The notes under the pieces are model-generated. The model had not been told where the DNA came from. It saw nothing but the letters and a program-made list of their open reading frames with translations, and searched no databases. Shown here one piece after another: positions 33,480 to 45,164 of a stretch of DNA of 64,000 bases; position 1 is the first letter of the stretch; every line of letters starts with the position of its first letter. The DNA is taken from assembly GCF_027943255.1 (NCBI RefSeq), contig NC_072894.1:75555601-75619600 (forward strand). Direction: 5' to 3'. The position numbers were made by a program, and so were the translations under genes. This DNA is from Anastrepha obliqua (Eukaryota; Arthropoda; Insecta; Diptera; Tephritidae).

Positions 33480-34440
33480 TTTCGCAGATAAGGTGTATTA
33501 TCTGAGGGTACGATAAATGTACGATAAGTGTACGATAAGTGTCATAAGAGTAAAGGGCTTGTAAAAGCTTTAAGCTGGTACTTATTGTACAAATAATTCC
33601 ACAAAAATATTAAACGATTATTCACTAAAAATGAAGAAATGAATTGTATAAAGGCTTAATTAAATATGCAAATGCAATATTGGCACAGTATAAAAATTAT
33701 GGGCTCACCATTACAACATATGGACACATTTTTAAAATAGTCCCCGCTGGCAAATATCCAATAAGTATGCATCGATATGTACGCTTTGGGGCAACCGGCC
33801 CTTAGATATTCCGAGAGAAGTGGCAACTGCAAGTACTAAAAAGCTATACAAATTTCTAAATCATAATACGAATTTTTAATTGATTTTTAACCTATTATTA
33901 CTTTAGAGGCAGCCGAAGGCCTTTGTTGCCAACACTGCTTAGTAATTACATATTTGTTAAATAACTCATTATTGAGCAAATATTAAAAATAATTTTTTTA
34001 AACATAACTTGTATTTTTATGTATGTTTACCATACATAAAAATACAAGTTATGTTTAAAAAAGTCATCAAAAGTTGTTTGTGCGATGAAAACAAATCATT
34101 ATGAGGAATATTAACTTCATGCCATTCATTAGTTTTGCATATCCTTTGACTATACTGGGTTCACTGAGTTTTATAATACCGCTTTTAAGAACATAATGAT
34201 GAGTACTGTACAATATTTTCATCAACAATGTCACACAAATGATACCAGGCGATTGGCATTACCTTACCAGTCGAGAATATACAGGGTACGCCATATCATT
34301 CTGGGCAATAAAGCTTTGGAATGACTTAACTTCTGATTCATCGACGTCCTTATTTCCTTACGTGTCTTTTTCAATTCCACTGTAATTTCAACACAATTTC
34401 AGTCATGTATATGGTATATAAACATTCCTACTAAACTCAA
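33480..34440. other. unassigned, with a short tandem repeat and a lone TIR
   Basis: 33507-33545 holds three imperfect units of tgtacgataag. At 34272-34290 tacagggtacgccat matches the left end of the element at 52126 (tacagggtgcgccat), a likely lone end of the same family, but no transposase follows. The hairpin at 33994 is entered separately. No genes. Confidence 0.45.
33994..34062. repeat. perfect 32-bp inverted repeat with 5-nt loop
   Basis: 33994-34025 is the exact reverse complement of 34031-34062, with only tttac between. The stem is AT-rich (it begins ttttttaaacataacttg). No TIR or element boundary explains it. It could be a young palindrome, the centre of a fold-back element, or a hairpin RNA if transcribed; the sequence alone does not decide. 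Confidence 0.9.
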
Positions 34441-34882
34441 CACCTATAGAGGAAGTTCAAAGTTTCTGCTACCTAGGATGCATTACTTCGACCACAGGCG
34501 GCTGCGCCGAATACATCGAAAACAGAATAAATAAGTCTCAGCAAGCATTCGGGCAATTGAAAGACATCTGGAGCTCATCATTCCTGTCGCGTAACACTAA
34601 ATTAAGAACATTTAATTCCATCTTCACGTCCGTTTTACTATATGAATGCAAAACATGGAATGCTGCACCACGGCTAATACAATACGCGTGCAATATTTTT
34701 GATTTTGGAATTGGATATCTGTACGAGACATTACGAAGCACGCCGCCGAACTCACAGGGGGGAGCTCATGCTGAAGAGGACGTTTAGCGCACACTTGGGG
34801 AAATAAAAGCAATGTCTTTAGATAGGTATAGATTTAAGAGTTGTATTGTGCCCCTATGCTTCACCATGGAGTGGAAGGAATA
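34441..34882 (+). pseudogene. RTE-like LINE ORF2 C-terminus
   Basis: The plus-strand frame reads EEVQSFCYLGCITSTTGGCA, then RINKSQQAFGQLKDIWSSSF, LSRNTKLRTFNSIFTSVLLY and ECKTWN: the RT thumb/connection of an RTE- or BovB-like ORF2. After a deletion the C-terminus GEIKAMSLDRYRFKS leads, one frame over, to A-L-C-F-T-M-E-W-K-E and a stop at 34880. The 3' motif (cccctatgcttcaccatgga) is shared with the repeats at 7.2 and 25.6 kb and the LINE at 27.7 kb. Only about 440 bp remain. Confidence 0.8.
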
Positions 34883-35258
34883 GATATACTTATAACTCAT
34901 ATTTTGAAGGAGATAAAATCAATTTGTCTGAAATTTAACTCTGTTTGGTTTTATTTAAACATTCCTGGTACTTTCTGATCATAGAGTATAAGTATAAGTA
35001 GATAAACATCGACAGATTGTGTCGTGGAAAAGGCGTTTTACTTAGAAAGAAATCTATCAGTGGGGTTAACTCTGTATACATTTGTAATAAAATTCTTTGC
35101 TAATAAGCCGAAAATCACAAAATAGCAGTGATATCACCCGATACTCACATATCAATACAAGCAAAACGTTCTTGTTTTACCAATAAAGACGGCCACTGAA
35201 TTGATATTGATTAATAAAATTTATAACTTCAAAGTTACTCAATAATACTATTGACCAG
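34883..35258. other. AT-rich stretch, nothing recognised
   Basis: No motif found. Confidence 0.45.
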
Positions 35259-35259
35259 A

Positions 35260-35650
35260 TTAAGATCCTGTATTTAGATAAAATTTAGCTAGCACAAAAT
35301 GAAAAGGTTTTTTTCTTTTTGTCTCATTCTGCGCGTCCGATGACATCCAATACAGTTCGATGACATCACCAGCCCAAAAACCATGCCAATAGACACTCGT
35401 TGTGGGTACATAGTTTTTTCTTGAATCACATGTAGATGTTACGTACCCCAAATGCGACAGTTTTGCTTGCTAACGTATCCGTTTAAGTAAAAATTCTCCA
35501 AAAAAATAACGCAATGCATTTCTTACAGAATAGCCATTTTCATAAAGAAAAAGTTTAGAACACTTTTAAGCGTTGTTCAACTGAGTATCACCTCATGACT
35601 AAGTTTGCCAAGGTCTGTAATGCCAATTTTCTGAACAAAAAAAAAAATAA
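35260..35650 (-). pseudogene. DD41D-type transposase relic with central deletion
   Basis: On the minus strand, 35610-35530 gives an N-terminal HTH start (YSVEQRLKVF, YENGYSVRNALR) that passes directly into LENFYLNGYVSKQNCRIWG (35500-35440), the region after the first catalytic Asp. HVIQEKTMYPQRVSIGMVFG follows to about 35360. So the same central block is missing as in the copies at 5.2, 7.9 and 36.6 kb. The first Asp itself is lost here (FSDEA is not readable). The second and third Asp regions and the right end are absent. Stops are present and no TIR is recognised. Confidence 0.7.
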
Positions 35651-36584
35651 AAGCAAAAATGAGGACATCAAAAGTAATTGCTGTCAAATATTCTCATCCT
35701 TCTTGAATCACCCTACACATGTAATATTATTGTGTGTGTGCGTAAACTGAAAAGTGCAAATCGGTGTTATTGCGGTCCAAGCACACAAATAATACATAGA
35801 ACTGCGCAGCTATATATGTATCTGTGTATGTGTCAGGTATACCTTTGCATGAGCAATAGCAAATTTTGCCACCATTAGTGCTGACGTTTTATTTTTAACC
35901 GCTGACATTTCTATTCGCGCACACTATTTTAAACATGCAACAAATTTATTGCACTGTTGCACGCATTCGCATGCAAATTCAGTATGGATTGAGTGTCTGC
36001 TTATATGTGGTTTATTTTTTCTTCTCTTCTGCGCTCTTCCGCCAAACATTCATTTGATTATTGCCTCTTGCCTTTATGTGTTTTTTTTTTTCTTTTTTTT
36101 ATGGTACTGCGTGCAAGTGCAACACAATAATTTGGGCTAATAAAACGTTGCGATTTCTGAATGCTTGTTCTGAAGCGAATTGGGGCAGCCTCAGCGAAGC
36201 GACAGATATCAAGCAGGTCATGTGCATAAATTTTCACGCTTCTATGCAGGATAGGAGCCTATAGAAAGCAAGTGCAATAAGAAGGTACAAAATTATAAAA
36301 TTTTCCAAACACTTTTATTTACTGACAGCTTTTTATTTTTCATTTCTCATTGTTAAAATATTGCTGCAAATATCTGCAAACGCCTCATTATTTTGAAAAT
36401 ATCGACAGATGTTTTAAATAATGGTATGCAGAACTCTTAAGTTTACATTTTTCTTTCATCAAAGCCGCTTTACTGGAATAATTTTGCAATGCATACTTTT
36501 TCCAAGAAAATATTTTTTTTGCGAAATAAAGACATGTTGAACCGACATATTTTATCGTAAGGCTGAAAACCTTTGTCGCTAATA
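35651..36584. other. non-coding stretch, nothing recognised
   Basis: T-rich run at 36075-36105. The frames at 35678-36264 have no motifs. Confidence 0.45.
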
Positions 36585-37432
36585 AAGGGTGGTTAAATTT
36601 CAAGGGCCGATGTTGAATGTGAGCCACACCTAAACGTCAAGTTGGAAAGATACATAATCGATCAACGCGTTAAAGTTATTCAGGCTTATTATGAAAACGG
36701 GCGTTCAAATCAAAATGCATATCGCGCATTTCATCTTCAGTGGTGAGGCACATTTTCACCTCAGTGGATTCGTCAATAAACAGAATAGCCGTATTTTAGC
36801 GAATGATAATCCAAGAGTGATTGCCGAAAAACCAACGCACCCACAAAGAGTGACTGTTTGGTGCAGTTTATGGGCTGGCGGCATCATTGGACCGTATTTT
36901 TTCCAATATGAAGCCGGTCAGGCAGTTACTGTGAATAGTGTTCGCTATCGCGACATGAACATGGATGTGGACGATATCTGGTTTCAACAAGACGGTGCCA
37001 CTTGTCACACAGCTAACGAAAAAATGGCTCTTTTGCGCGAAAAATTTGATGGCCGAATAATCTCATGTCGCGGCGATGTCAATTGGCCGCCAAGATAATG
37101 AGATTTGACACCGTTGGACTTCTTTCTTTGGGATTATTTCAAAGAAAAGGTGTACGTTGATACACCAGCAACAATTCAAGAGCTAAAGGATGAGATAATT
37201 CGGCACATTAACGGCATAGAACCTCAATTATGCCCCAGCGTCATCGAAAATTTGGACCATCGGATGTAAGTGTGCCGCCGAAGCCGCGGCGGCCATTTCG
37301 CCAATATTTTCTTCTGTAGGTAATTAAGCCATACCAATATTATCATAATAAAGAGAAATGACAATAATTTCCTAAAAAAAATTGTATTTTATTAAAAAAT
37401 CAACACCGGCCCTTGAAACTTAACCACCCTTT
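36585..37432 (+). mobile_element. DD41D-type transposon with complete ends
   Basis: An 848-bp element. Left TIR 36585 onwards (aagggtggttaaatttcaag, then ggccg.tgttga) is inverted at 37401-37432 with very few mismatches. TA precedes the left end; the right flank reads TG, probably a mutated TA. The transposase has the N-terminal start (QRVKVIQAYYENGRSNQNAY near 36660-36715) joined directly to FSGEAHFHLSGFVNKQNSRI (first Asp replaced: S-D-E-A is S-G-E-A). Then VTVWCSLWAGGIIGPYFFQY, a second deletion, VDDIWFQQDGATCHTAN (second Asp), a stop after NWPPR, and LTPLDFFLWDYFKEKVY-type wording for the third block. Non-autonomous. Confidence 0.88.
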
Positions 37433-37568
37433 GGAAAATGGCCTAATATCGACTTTTAAGGTCGAAAGGAATCCTCTAAAGTAAAAAACAACTCCAGTAT
37501 TTTTATTAATAAAAAACCAAAAAAGGTACAAGGATTTCAATCACATTAATTTTAGCTATTTACATATA

Positions 37569-37650
37569 AAAGGGTCCGGCAGTCGAAGTGTAACCAATTA
37601 AAAAGGCCATAAATTCAGTTTGGAAACTTACTTTTCTGAAACTTTTCCTG
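37569..37650. repeat. lone transposon end, same family as 46019
   Basis: aagggtccggcagtcgaagt then gtaaccaattaaaaaggccataaattcagtttgg. The second part matches the right end of the maT-like relic at 46019 (aattaaaaaggccataaatt..agtttgg), which lacks 14 bp at the tip. No transposase is readable nearby, so this is a truncated or very short relative. Confidence 0.5.
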
Positions 37651-37654
37651 ACAT

Positions 37655-38564
37655 TTGATGTCTCTCACAATTTTCATACTTCTGCATAAGAAATATACTT
37701 TTTTAAAACTTTGAAACTTCTCTTGAAAACGTATAATTAAGTTTATTAAAAAATGTATCGGAAAATATAAAATTTAATTGCCTTTATTTCGAAATTTCAC
37801 CAATGTGATATGGGTGACGGATTAGCCAGATATTATAAATTCGCAATCCACCTTTTTTTAATTCAAACCCGTATTACTAAATATCTCGGAGTTTTCAAAA
37901 GGGGAGAGAAAAAAATTGTGTGACTTTTTGAACTCAGCGACCGAATTTACATAAGAAATAGATGGTGTGGTTCGTGGTTATAAAAAATCATTAATTATTT
38001 GTAATCCTATGTAATTATTATGATAATGTCCAATTTAATATTATATTTAATGCAAAATACTTTATTTTATATTCCTGTAAATATTTTTTATATATTACTG
38101 CAAATCATATCCCTATCATGCAAACCCCGAAGGTTTCGAATTTTAAATTTCTCATTTTTCTTTCAAAAGTTATCACCTCTTGCCAAAAATCCATACATTT
38201 ATATCATTTAAATGCTTGCTTACTTCCAAGTTCACGACAGCTAAAATTTACTACTTTTCATGGCTCATAATTTAGCCCTTTTGGCCGCAAATGCTGGCAT
38301 AGCTCATTGATGCATAAGCGATATCGCATAAGACATACAGCTCACAAGGACATTTTAATCTGATATTTGGGAGATACTTTTGAGTAAAAGCTACAATTTG
38401 TTCTTAAATATTTTGTACGGAAAATAAAGTATATGAATACAAGTAGCATCAAATTCACTTTAATTTAGTAACTGAAAATTTGTCACCATCGGTTTGCAAA
38501 GATATTTCTGAAGGTACCGGTTGAAGAAGGCTTTGAATGGTAGGCCACAAAATTTTTAGTTAGC
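37655..38564. other. AT-rich stretch, nothing recognised
   Basis: Possibly the interior of the element starting at 37569, but no coding motif is visible. Confidence 0.4.
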
Positions 38565-38920
38565 CTCCGAATGTTGAAGGATCAAGCGGGGTATACTCTG
38601 ATCCACTTACCATTAAAGAAGATATGGACTTTTTTTTTTGGGGTATCTCAAGAGCAAAATCTATTAAACAAACCGAACAAGCATCTCAGCAGTGAAAGGA
38701 AGTACCGTTCCCGGGGTTAATGGCATTCCGACATCACTTCTCCAGCGAGTGGCACGGCGTATGGAGACCAGATTCTAAGAGTGCATTCATCGTAAGGATG
38801 AACATTTAGAGCAGATAATAATAAATAAATAAATAAATAGTTGTTGGAATAAACTTTTATAATTACTTATTTTTTCATTTTGCTTTTAATTCTTAATGCT
38901 GCCAAGCTCAGACACCCTGT
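38565..38920 (+). pseudogene. Tc1/mariner (DDE_3) transposase C-terminal fragment
   Basis: Reading through 38575-38825: SGVYSDPLTIKEDMDFFFWG (third Asp region in degraded form), YLKSKIY, then after shifts GVNGIPTSLLQRVARRMETR and ECIHRKDEHLEQI. This follows the C-terminal pattern of DDE_3 transposases (F-L-W-G-Y-L-K-S...L-Q-R-V...R-x-x-C-x-x-x-x-G-x-H-L-E). An (AATA)n tract follows at 38818-38838, and gacaccctgtaca at 38911-38921 looks like the right TIR (tgtacagggtgtc when inverted). The left end is lost. Confidence 0.6.
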
Positions 38921-38924
38921 ACAA

Positions 38925-39512
38925 CAACAAGAAACAAGGTGGGGATGCAATCGGTCAACTGGTAGAAACTTCCTCTTTTAAAAGGTAAAACTACTGGTAT
39001 ATCCACTCTTAAAGGCTGTGTTTTGTGGACTGAAGTAAGCCCTGACTAGAACTCACCCAAAAATATATAAGGGAAAACTTTACTTAGCAGACCTTAGGTT
39101 AGCTCTCGCACTGATGCCTAGAAAACGTGTTCCAGCTTCAGCGTATATAGATCGACGCAACAGTTCGAGTCACTCAACACATCCACGGCTAAACCTAAAC
39201 GGAAGTGGCAAAGAGTACTATTTGTTGTATTTCAAATCGTCGTAAAACTGGTATGGTACGTTGTGGTATGTGAAATATCAGAGTGACCTCAGCATCGAAC
39301 TTCGGTTTGAATTTCAGCCGCTTACTGCCCAAAACATGCAGAATAAGCATTTAAATAAACTGTTTTATATTTTATTTATTTATAATTTATTTATTTATTT
39401 TACTTATAATCGTCGAACTGAGATCTTTTTTAACGATGTCAATAGAAAATTTAGGACTGCTCTCGGCTAAATCGACTCCTTTTGACATTTTGAGCACTTT
39501 AGTGCATACTCA
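38925..39512. other. unassigned non-coding stretch
   Basis: Nothing recognised; the frame at 39261-39470 has a TTTAT-repeat origin. Confidence 0.45.
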
Positions 39513-39514
39513 TA

Positions 39515-40802
39515 CAAGGTGAAGTCCAAAATAAACAATACTGGCGTCAAAAAATGTTTTTGATGGTGCCATTTTTTAAGGTATTAGTGCGTTGGAAGTT
39601 GCATCTCTAGCTGACTTCCAATGAAAGCTTGGTGACACTCGGTTCAGTGGAAGCGAAGTTATTGCGTCTTTAGTGTCAGTGTGTCATTGGACCAAAAATG
39701 AGTTTCGAACAAAGAGGTAATATTAAATTGTGTTTAAAAATCAGTAAAACGTTTATCGAAACATTGAAATTGATTAAAAAAGTTTATGGCGATCATCGTC
39801 TACATCGTGCCAGATGAGTGGTTCATGAGTGGTTTACACGTTTCAGAGATAGTTGTGAGGAAATACATGTCAATGAACATATGAGCCGCCCAAAATCAGT
39901 AATCATCGAAAACTCCATCGAAATTGTTAGTAAATTTATCAAAAACTAACCGAAATCATTGTTGAAATTCATGGAAAAGGAGTTGAATATCTCCAAAATA
40001 TCGATGTTTCGCATTTTAACTGATCACTTGGGCTTACGAAAGGCCTGTGCACGTTTCATTCCGCACAAGTTAACTGAGAACCAAAAATTGCTCAGAATTC
40101 AACATTCCAAAGGCCTCATTAAAGAGGCAAGAAAACACGAGAACTTCCTTTACAATATTGTAACTGGTGAAGAAACGTGGTGTCTCCAACATTAATCTAA
40201 ATCTAAGCATCAAAGTGCCGAATGGAAGGTCCCAGACGAGCCACCACCCAAAAAATCGCGTTTGGAGAAGTCAAAAATCAAGTTTTACGATTCCAAGGGA
40301 ATTGTCCACAAGGAGTTCGTCAATGCAATTTTCTATCTTGGTCTTTCGAAGCGATTGTTCGAATTGCTTTCGCCGAATTCGCCCTGAATACTGCGAAGGA
40401 GGAAGCTGGCGCTTGGTACATGATAATGCACCATTTCATCGATCCACTCTTTCCACGATTGTGACTGATTTTTTTACTAAAAATCGCATTTTAAGCATCA
40501 ATCACCCACAGTATTCGCCTGATATGTCTCCCTGTGACTTCTACCTACTCAAAAAACTGCATTTGGTCATGAAAGGAAACCATTTTGCGTCCGTAGAGGC
40601 CACTCAAAAGGCTTGTACCGACATGCTAAAGGGCAGTCCGGTCAATGACCTGAAACACTCTGTGGAAAAGCTTTTAGATCGCCTAAAACAGTGTTTCGAG
40701 GCCAGAGGGGACTATTTTGAATGAATAAACTCGAAGTTATCAGAACAGAGCTCCTGTCGTTTCTATTTTAGCTCAGTCTTTTTTATTTTGGGCTTCACCT
40801 TA
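39515..40802 (+). mobile_element. full-length mariner element
   Basis: A 1,288-bp element, the normal mariner size. The left end caaggtgaagtccaaaataa (39515) and right end (ttattttgggcttcacctta, to 40802) are inverted copies with few mismatches. TA flanks both sides (39513-39514, 40803-40804). It carries one transposase gene in sense orientation, broken by point changes and small indels rather than by a large deletion. It is the most complete mariner in the window. Confidence 0.9.
39698..40724 (+). pseudogene. mariner transposase, near full length, frame-broken
   Basis: Start ATG at 39698 (MSFEQRGNIKLCFKISKTF). After stops the second HTH reads KELNISKISMFRILTDHLGL at 39972-40030. 39959-40195 then carries RKACARFIPHKLTENQKLL and the first catalytic residue region NIVTGEETWC, where the usual T-G-D-E-T-W has Asp changed to Glu. 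A shift brings PDEPPPKKSRLEKSK and FYDSKGIVHKEFV. A deletion of about 20 codons follows. 40380-40724 holds VHDNAPFHRSTL (second Asp), YSPDMSPCDFYLLKKLHLVM (third Asp) and the C-terminus CFEARGDYFE, stop at 40722. The first-Asp change plus frameshifts make it inactive. Confidence 0.88.
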
Positions 40803-40804
40803 TA

Positions 40805-42429
40805 TGTCAATTAACTATCACTATTCCTTGAAACTATCAGACGCAGCCTTAAGTAAGACTTTATAATAACCTTCTGCGCAAGTGCGCGGCTATAAAAATA
40901 TTAAACGCGAACTAAATATCATATAAGTATGTAAATCGGGCACAAATCTATTTAAATCAAAATTATAGTATTTTATCAAGCTGTGCAACAAATAATAGCT
41001 ATAGAAATGAGTGTATGAGTTAAAGCATTGATGGCGCACAAAGCACCAAATCTGGCACCTTCATTTGTGCAGAGAAAGCAGCGAAGGCGAATATTTTTTA
41101 ATAAATGGAAATTGCCAAATACAACTTGTAAAAAATAATAAAGAAGTGCCAAACGGTGTATTAATATCTTTCAGCATACCATTGTGGTGGTAAATAACTG
41201 TTAACAATGCTTTATAAATGATTTTACCAACAAATAAGCTAACATAAACATAACTTTTAGAAGAAATGTGAACAATGGGATAAGCCAACGGAATTAGAAC
41301 TTTAGTCAGATTAGCTCAGTGGTCAGCGAACCATTGTCCGAATAATACATAAAAAAGCACAAAATGGTTAAAGCAAGCAATCAATCCATCTAACTATCAA
41401 AATGAAAACGATCTCTCACCAATCAGAGTAGCAGGTTGGCACAACAAATAAATTTAAAATGTTCTCCGATCGATGACCTAAAAATCAGTGATCACTAAAA
41501 ATGGACGAAGAAAAGAACCAGAAGACAACAACACGGAAACGGGAAAAAAACATTTAACGTATTGGTGAATTGATGAGCCAAAACACATAGATGAAATGAA
41601 AAATTGCGTCGATATTTGTAAATATACATGTGGCTTCAATAGTTGGTTGAACTTATGGTGAAGAACATTTACATGTCTACATATCTGCATAAGCACTCTG
41701 CAGGCTATGGTAAATGAAAATATTGATCTAGCACAGAGTAAAGCGCGCATGTGTCCATTAGCTTGTTTTGTATGTAGTCGTAAATATGTCATGATATTTG
41801 CTAAAGTTGGTAGTTGAGGTATTGATTGTTAGGAATTAATTTCCACCGAATTCGTAAAGTGCCCTTGACCTTTCGTCAACAAATAATTTAAGCTGGAGAG
41901 AAAACTTTTAATGGAAAAGGAAATATTTTGAGGATTTAACTTTTATTTGAAACCATCTTCAAACAATACTGGATCCCTTTAACGATATGGGATGATAACT
42001 CAAGTCCAATTTTCTAGCAGAAAGACATTTGAGTTTTCTCCAATCATGGAGATAAAGACGATAATTAAACAGTTTTCCTGAACATGACTTAAAAATTATA
42101 TCGCTGGTTTGGTTCGAATTCTAGAGCAATGGACAAGTCTCCCTTAGGTGCCCTAAAAATGTAGTATGAAACTGTGTATATTTCGCGAGAAAAAGCAAGC
42201 AGTTTTTTAATACAGAAATGTGTACATTCGAAAGTTTACCGTTGCCCGCCTAAGGGCTCACGTTATGAGAAACAGACATTTTATGTTTCATGTTTCACGT
42301 TCACTGAGAGTTTCGAATCACAGTTGCCGCACGCCCAGCCCCAATCGACTACGCGCGTGCATCCTTTTATTCAAGGGGCCTGACCACTCAGAAAAAATGT
42401 GTTTCGACTTTTTTTTTGTATACTCGTAA
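40805..42429. other. long unassigned AT-rich stretch
   Basis: Frames at 41061, 41478, 42174 and 42220 show no domain or repeat match. Nothing supported. Confidence 0.45.
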
Positions 42430-43030
42430 ACATTTTATTCATATCCGAAAAGAGGCATTGGCTCCAATACCATTTTACTTTTTCCACTCAACACACCTTC
42501 GGTTTCGATGCTTGGGATCTTTGTCTTCTTGTAATGTCCAAGGTTGGTTAGTTCTTTCAAATAGCTTCGTAGCTGACGGTAGTTAATGTTTTTGGTAAAT
42601 TTAATTCATCAAAATCGCATTCAAATTGACAGTGAACACATATAAACAGTAAAATTCTTTTTCAGAGAGCAGCCCCAAGCATGAATCTTAACTGAGTGCT
42701 TAAGAGTTCACAGAAGTTGTCGATTATTACAAGTACACCAGAACCAAAGCATGCAACTATTCGCACAAAAGGAAGATTCGTCTGTAAATATTACGTTTGC
42801 CTAATTCCATTCTGAATTCGCCTCAACGCATGGGAGTCTCCTTTTCCATGTGTGATAATGGGAACAGCATTTTTTTCAATTTACACCGGAATTTCAGGTT
42901 TTTTGCCTCTTTAAAATTTTGCTTTTCACGCTTCCATTAGACAGACTGTAATTTGTGGAGCAACTTGAAACTTTAAATGCGTTTGATCGAAACCATTCTT
43001 ATTTGAAAATAGTAGCGAGCATCTATCCGA
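42430..43030 (-). pseudogene. Tc1-like (DD34E) transposase relic
   Basis: No long frame survives, but the minus strand reads NVIFTDESSFCANSCMLWFW (first Asp, about 42800-42740). After shifts comes WGCFSEKGFYC-type wording near 42660, then YQKTLTVSYEAIKNNQPWTL (approximate, frame-shifted) and QEDKDPKHRNRRCVEWKKEN (second Asp, 42530-42470). Sequence upstream (43000-42830) fits the linker. The third catalytic residue (SPDxNPIEN) lies beyond the readable end at 42432. D-E-S and D-x-D-P-K-H wording is characteristic of Tc1 rather than mariner. Heavily decayed. Confidence 0.6.
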
Positions 43031-43396
43031 TTGACTTAAAATTTGAACTCCAGCCTTTTAACTAAGCTTAAGCCCAGTAAGTTTTTAAATCTTAATCTAA
43101 TTTATCTACTTGTTGCGAGGGTTCTGTTTGGTCTACGTATCCCCATCTAACATTAGAGGCTTTCTTTATTCTAGACGAGATAAGCCGATTGTGTGTGGGA
43201 AGACAAATTCAAGTTTTTTTTATTTCATAAAATTTTATTTTCCTGTTGTTGTTGTTGTGGTAAAGATTTCCCATACATATACTGTGACTGCTGCTGTTCC
43301 AGTAACACAGAACCAACTATGGTGGGGCTTTTTTCTTTCAAACTACTGCGAATGTATATAAAACTAATATTTACAATAATATGGTATTATGGCCGC
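43031..43396. other. non-coding stretch, nothing recognised
   Basis: Contains a (TTG)n tract at 43245-43260 that gives the Val/Cys runs of the local frames. No gene. Confidence 0.45.
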
Positions 43397-43400
43397 TTAC

Positions 43401-44116
43401 GGGGACAGATACCTGTAAACGGCCATATTTTCCCTGATTTTCATTAAAATTATTTAAAATGAAGAAGTTAATATATATATTTTTAAATTGGGATACAGTT
43501 TATTTATACATTAAAATATTATAAAATTTTTTTTTATTTTAATCATTTAAAATGGCGGATGGGAACTCAATTCTTCCAGCAAGGTCGCAGCGAGGCTTCT
43601 CAAGCGGGCATTGTAGCATCGGCGTCAGTGACCTGAATACAAAAAACCAAAATTTTTTTGTTTATTAATGTCATAATTTCTATACGAATTAAAAAAATGG
43701 AAAAAAAATCGCGGAATAAAGTGCTTAAAAAAATGAATTTTGGGGGGAATTTTCCTACTAGTTTTGTTTCGAAAAAATTATTTTTCGAAAAATTTTCAAA
43801 AGCTTGTAAATTCACATAGAAGGTAATATCATAAAAAATATGTGTGCAAAATTTTGGGGAGATCGGTCTTTTCGAGTTATTGTGTACGCCAATTCGAAAA
43901 ATATAGTTTTGAGAAAACCGCGTCTAAAGTCGGCAACGTAACTATATCTCTCCCAGCGCTCGAACGCAAAAAATAGAGTCGTCACGGTTGACGATCTATA
44001 ATAAAAGAAATACTTAAATTTATGTTCTAAAATTTTTTTGACATATTCTTAAAGGATTATATTAACATTTTATGAAAAAAAAAAAATTTTTCCAAAATTT
44101 ACAGGTATCTGTCCCC
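43401..44116. mobile_element. 716-bp TTAA MITE, second member
   Basis: Perfect 19-bp TIRs: ggggacagatacctgtaaa at 43401-43419 and its reverse complement at 44098-44116. The right side is flanked by TTAA (44117-44120), the left by TTAC (43397-43400), one base off. Size, the GGGG start and the ataccttgt/atacctgt core agree with the 14426-15163 element. An interior stretch read on the minus strand (actttagacgcggttttctc near 43920) resembles actttaaacgcgattatctc of that element. No coding capacity; the frame at 43600-43815 is AT-derived. Confidence 0.85.
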
Positions 44117-44120
44117 TTAA

Positions 44121-45160
44121 GAAAGAGTTTGTTAGGAGCTGTACTACATAGAAATGACTAACAAAACAAAACACAGTTAGCACTTGAACAAAAATTGTCC
44201 AAATTTATTCCATATAACGTTAACTTTATACTTACTTTTTCTTTCTTTTTTTTTGCATTTGCACCAGTCTATCCAACACCGTGTGAAGCTTTTACCGCTC
44301 GTTTATTTTGATTGCTTTCCTTAAAAAACGCATGAGAACAGATAATTATATTTTCTGCAAATATTTATAAATTGGCAACGACTTTAATACGTGCTTTTGT
44401 GTAATTAAAACGAATGTGAAGAGGTCAAGTTAGCCTTACGCTTGACAAGTGACAGACACTTTAATTAGCACAAACAATTCGCATTAAAACGATCTTAAAA
44501 ACGAGGTACCAAAACCAGTAAGGGCAAATACATTTGCTTTATAAAATATTAAGCGTTGAAAGCTATTTATTTTTTAATTAATTATTTAATGTTAACATCA
44601 TAGATATGCAATTTGTATGTAGCATTTTCATTTACAGCTGAGGTCAACATACAAGTAATTGGCTACATTCGAAAGCAATAATGAGGAACATTTAGTAAAT
44701 AAGAATTACAACTAAAAATTATTAATTCCATAAAGTTAAAGCTCACCAGTAAAAAAGAACAAACTGCAATTGAACTTCTGATTTACTCCTTTGTGCTTCA
44801 CACACCTCTTCTATTCACTAACAAGCTCAGTTTCGCTTTTGCGCGTGCGCAGCTCATAATTCTGTTAACAACTTGTTGCCGCTGTGTCGAAACTTATCAC
44901 AACATTAATTGATATTAGACAGGTTAACATGTTCTAATGTCTAATTTAACAGCATCAGATAACAAATAGAAAATTACTTATTTCGCTGTAAATTAAACAA
45001 ACTAGAATGTGCGCGCAAACGTACATGTTGTTGTTCTTGTTGTACACATGCATATGTGGAAAATCAATATTTATTTTTTTTTAATTCATTTCTTTATTCC
45101 GATATTTTTATGAAATATTAAGCAATCTTTTTACTAAAAACTATTTAATTAATTTAATGA
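44121..45160. other. unassigned non-coding stretch
   Basis: AT-rich, no motif. Short TTG/CTTGTTGT repeats near 45025. Confidence 0.45.
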
Positions 45161-45164
45161 CTAT

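Noticed and set aside
33507..33545. Tandem tgtacgataag units as a CRISPR-like or satellite array
   Set aside because: Only three imperfect short units without spacers; ordinary simple repeat in a eukaryotic sequence.
41305..41335. attagctcagtggtcagcga, resembling a tRNA A box
   Set aside because: No B box at the right spacing and no acceptor-stem pairing visible.
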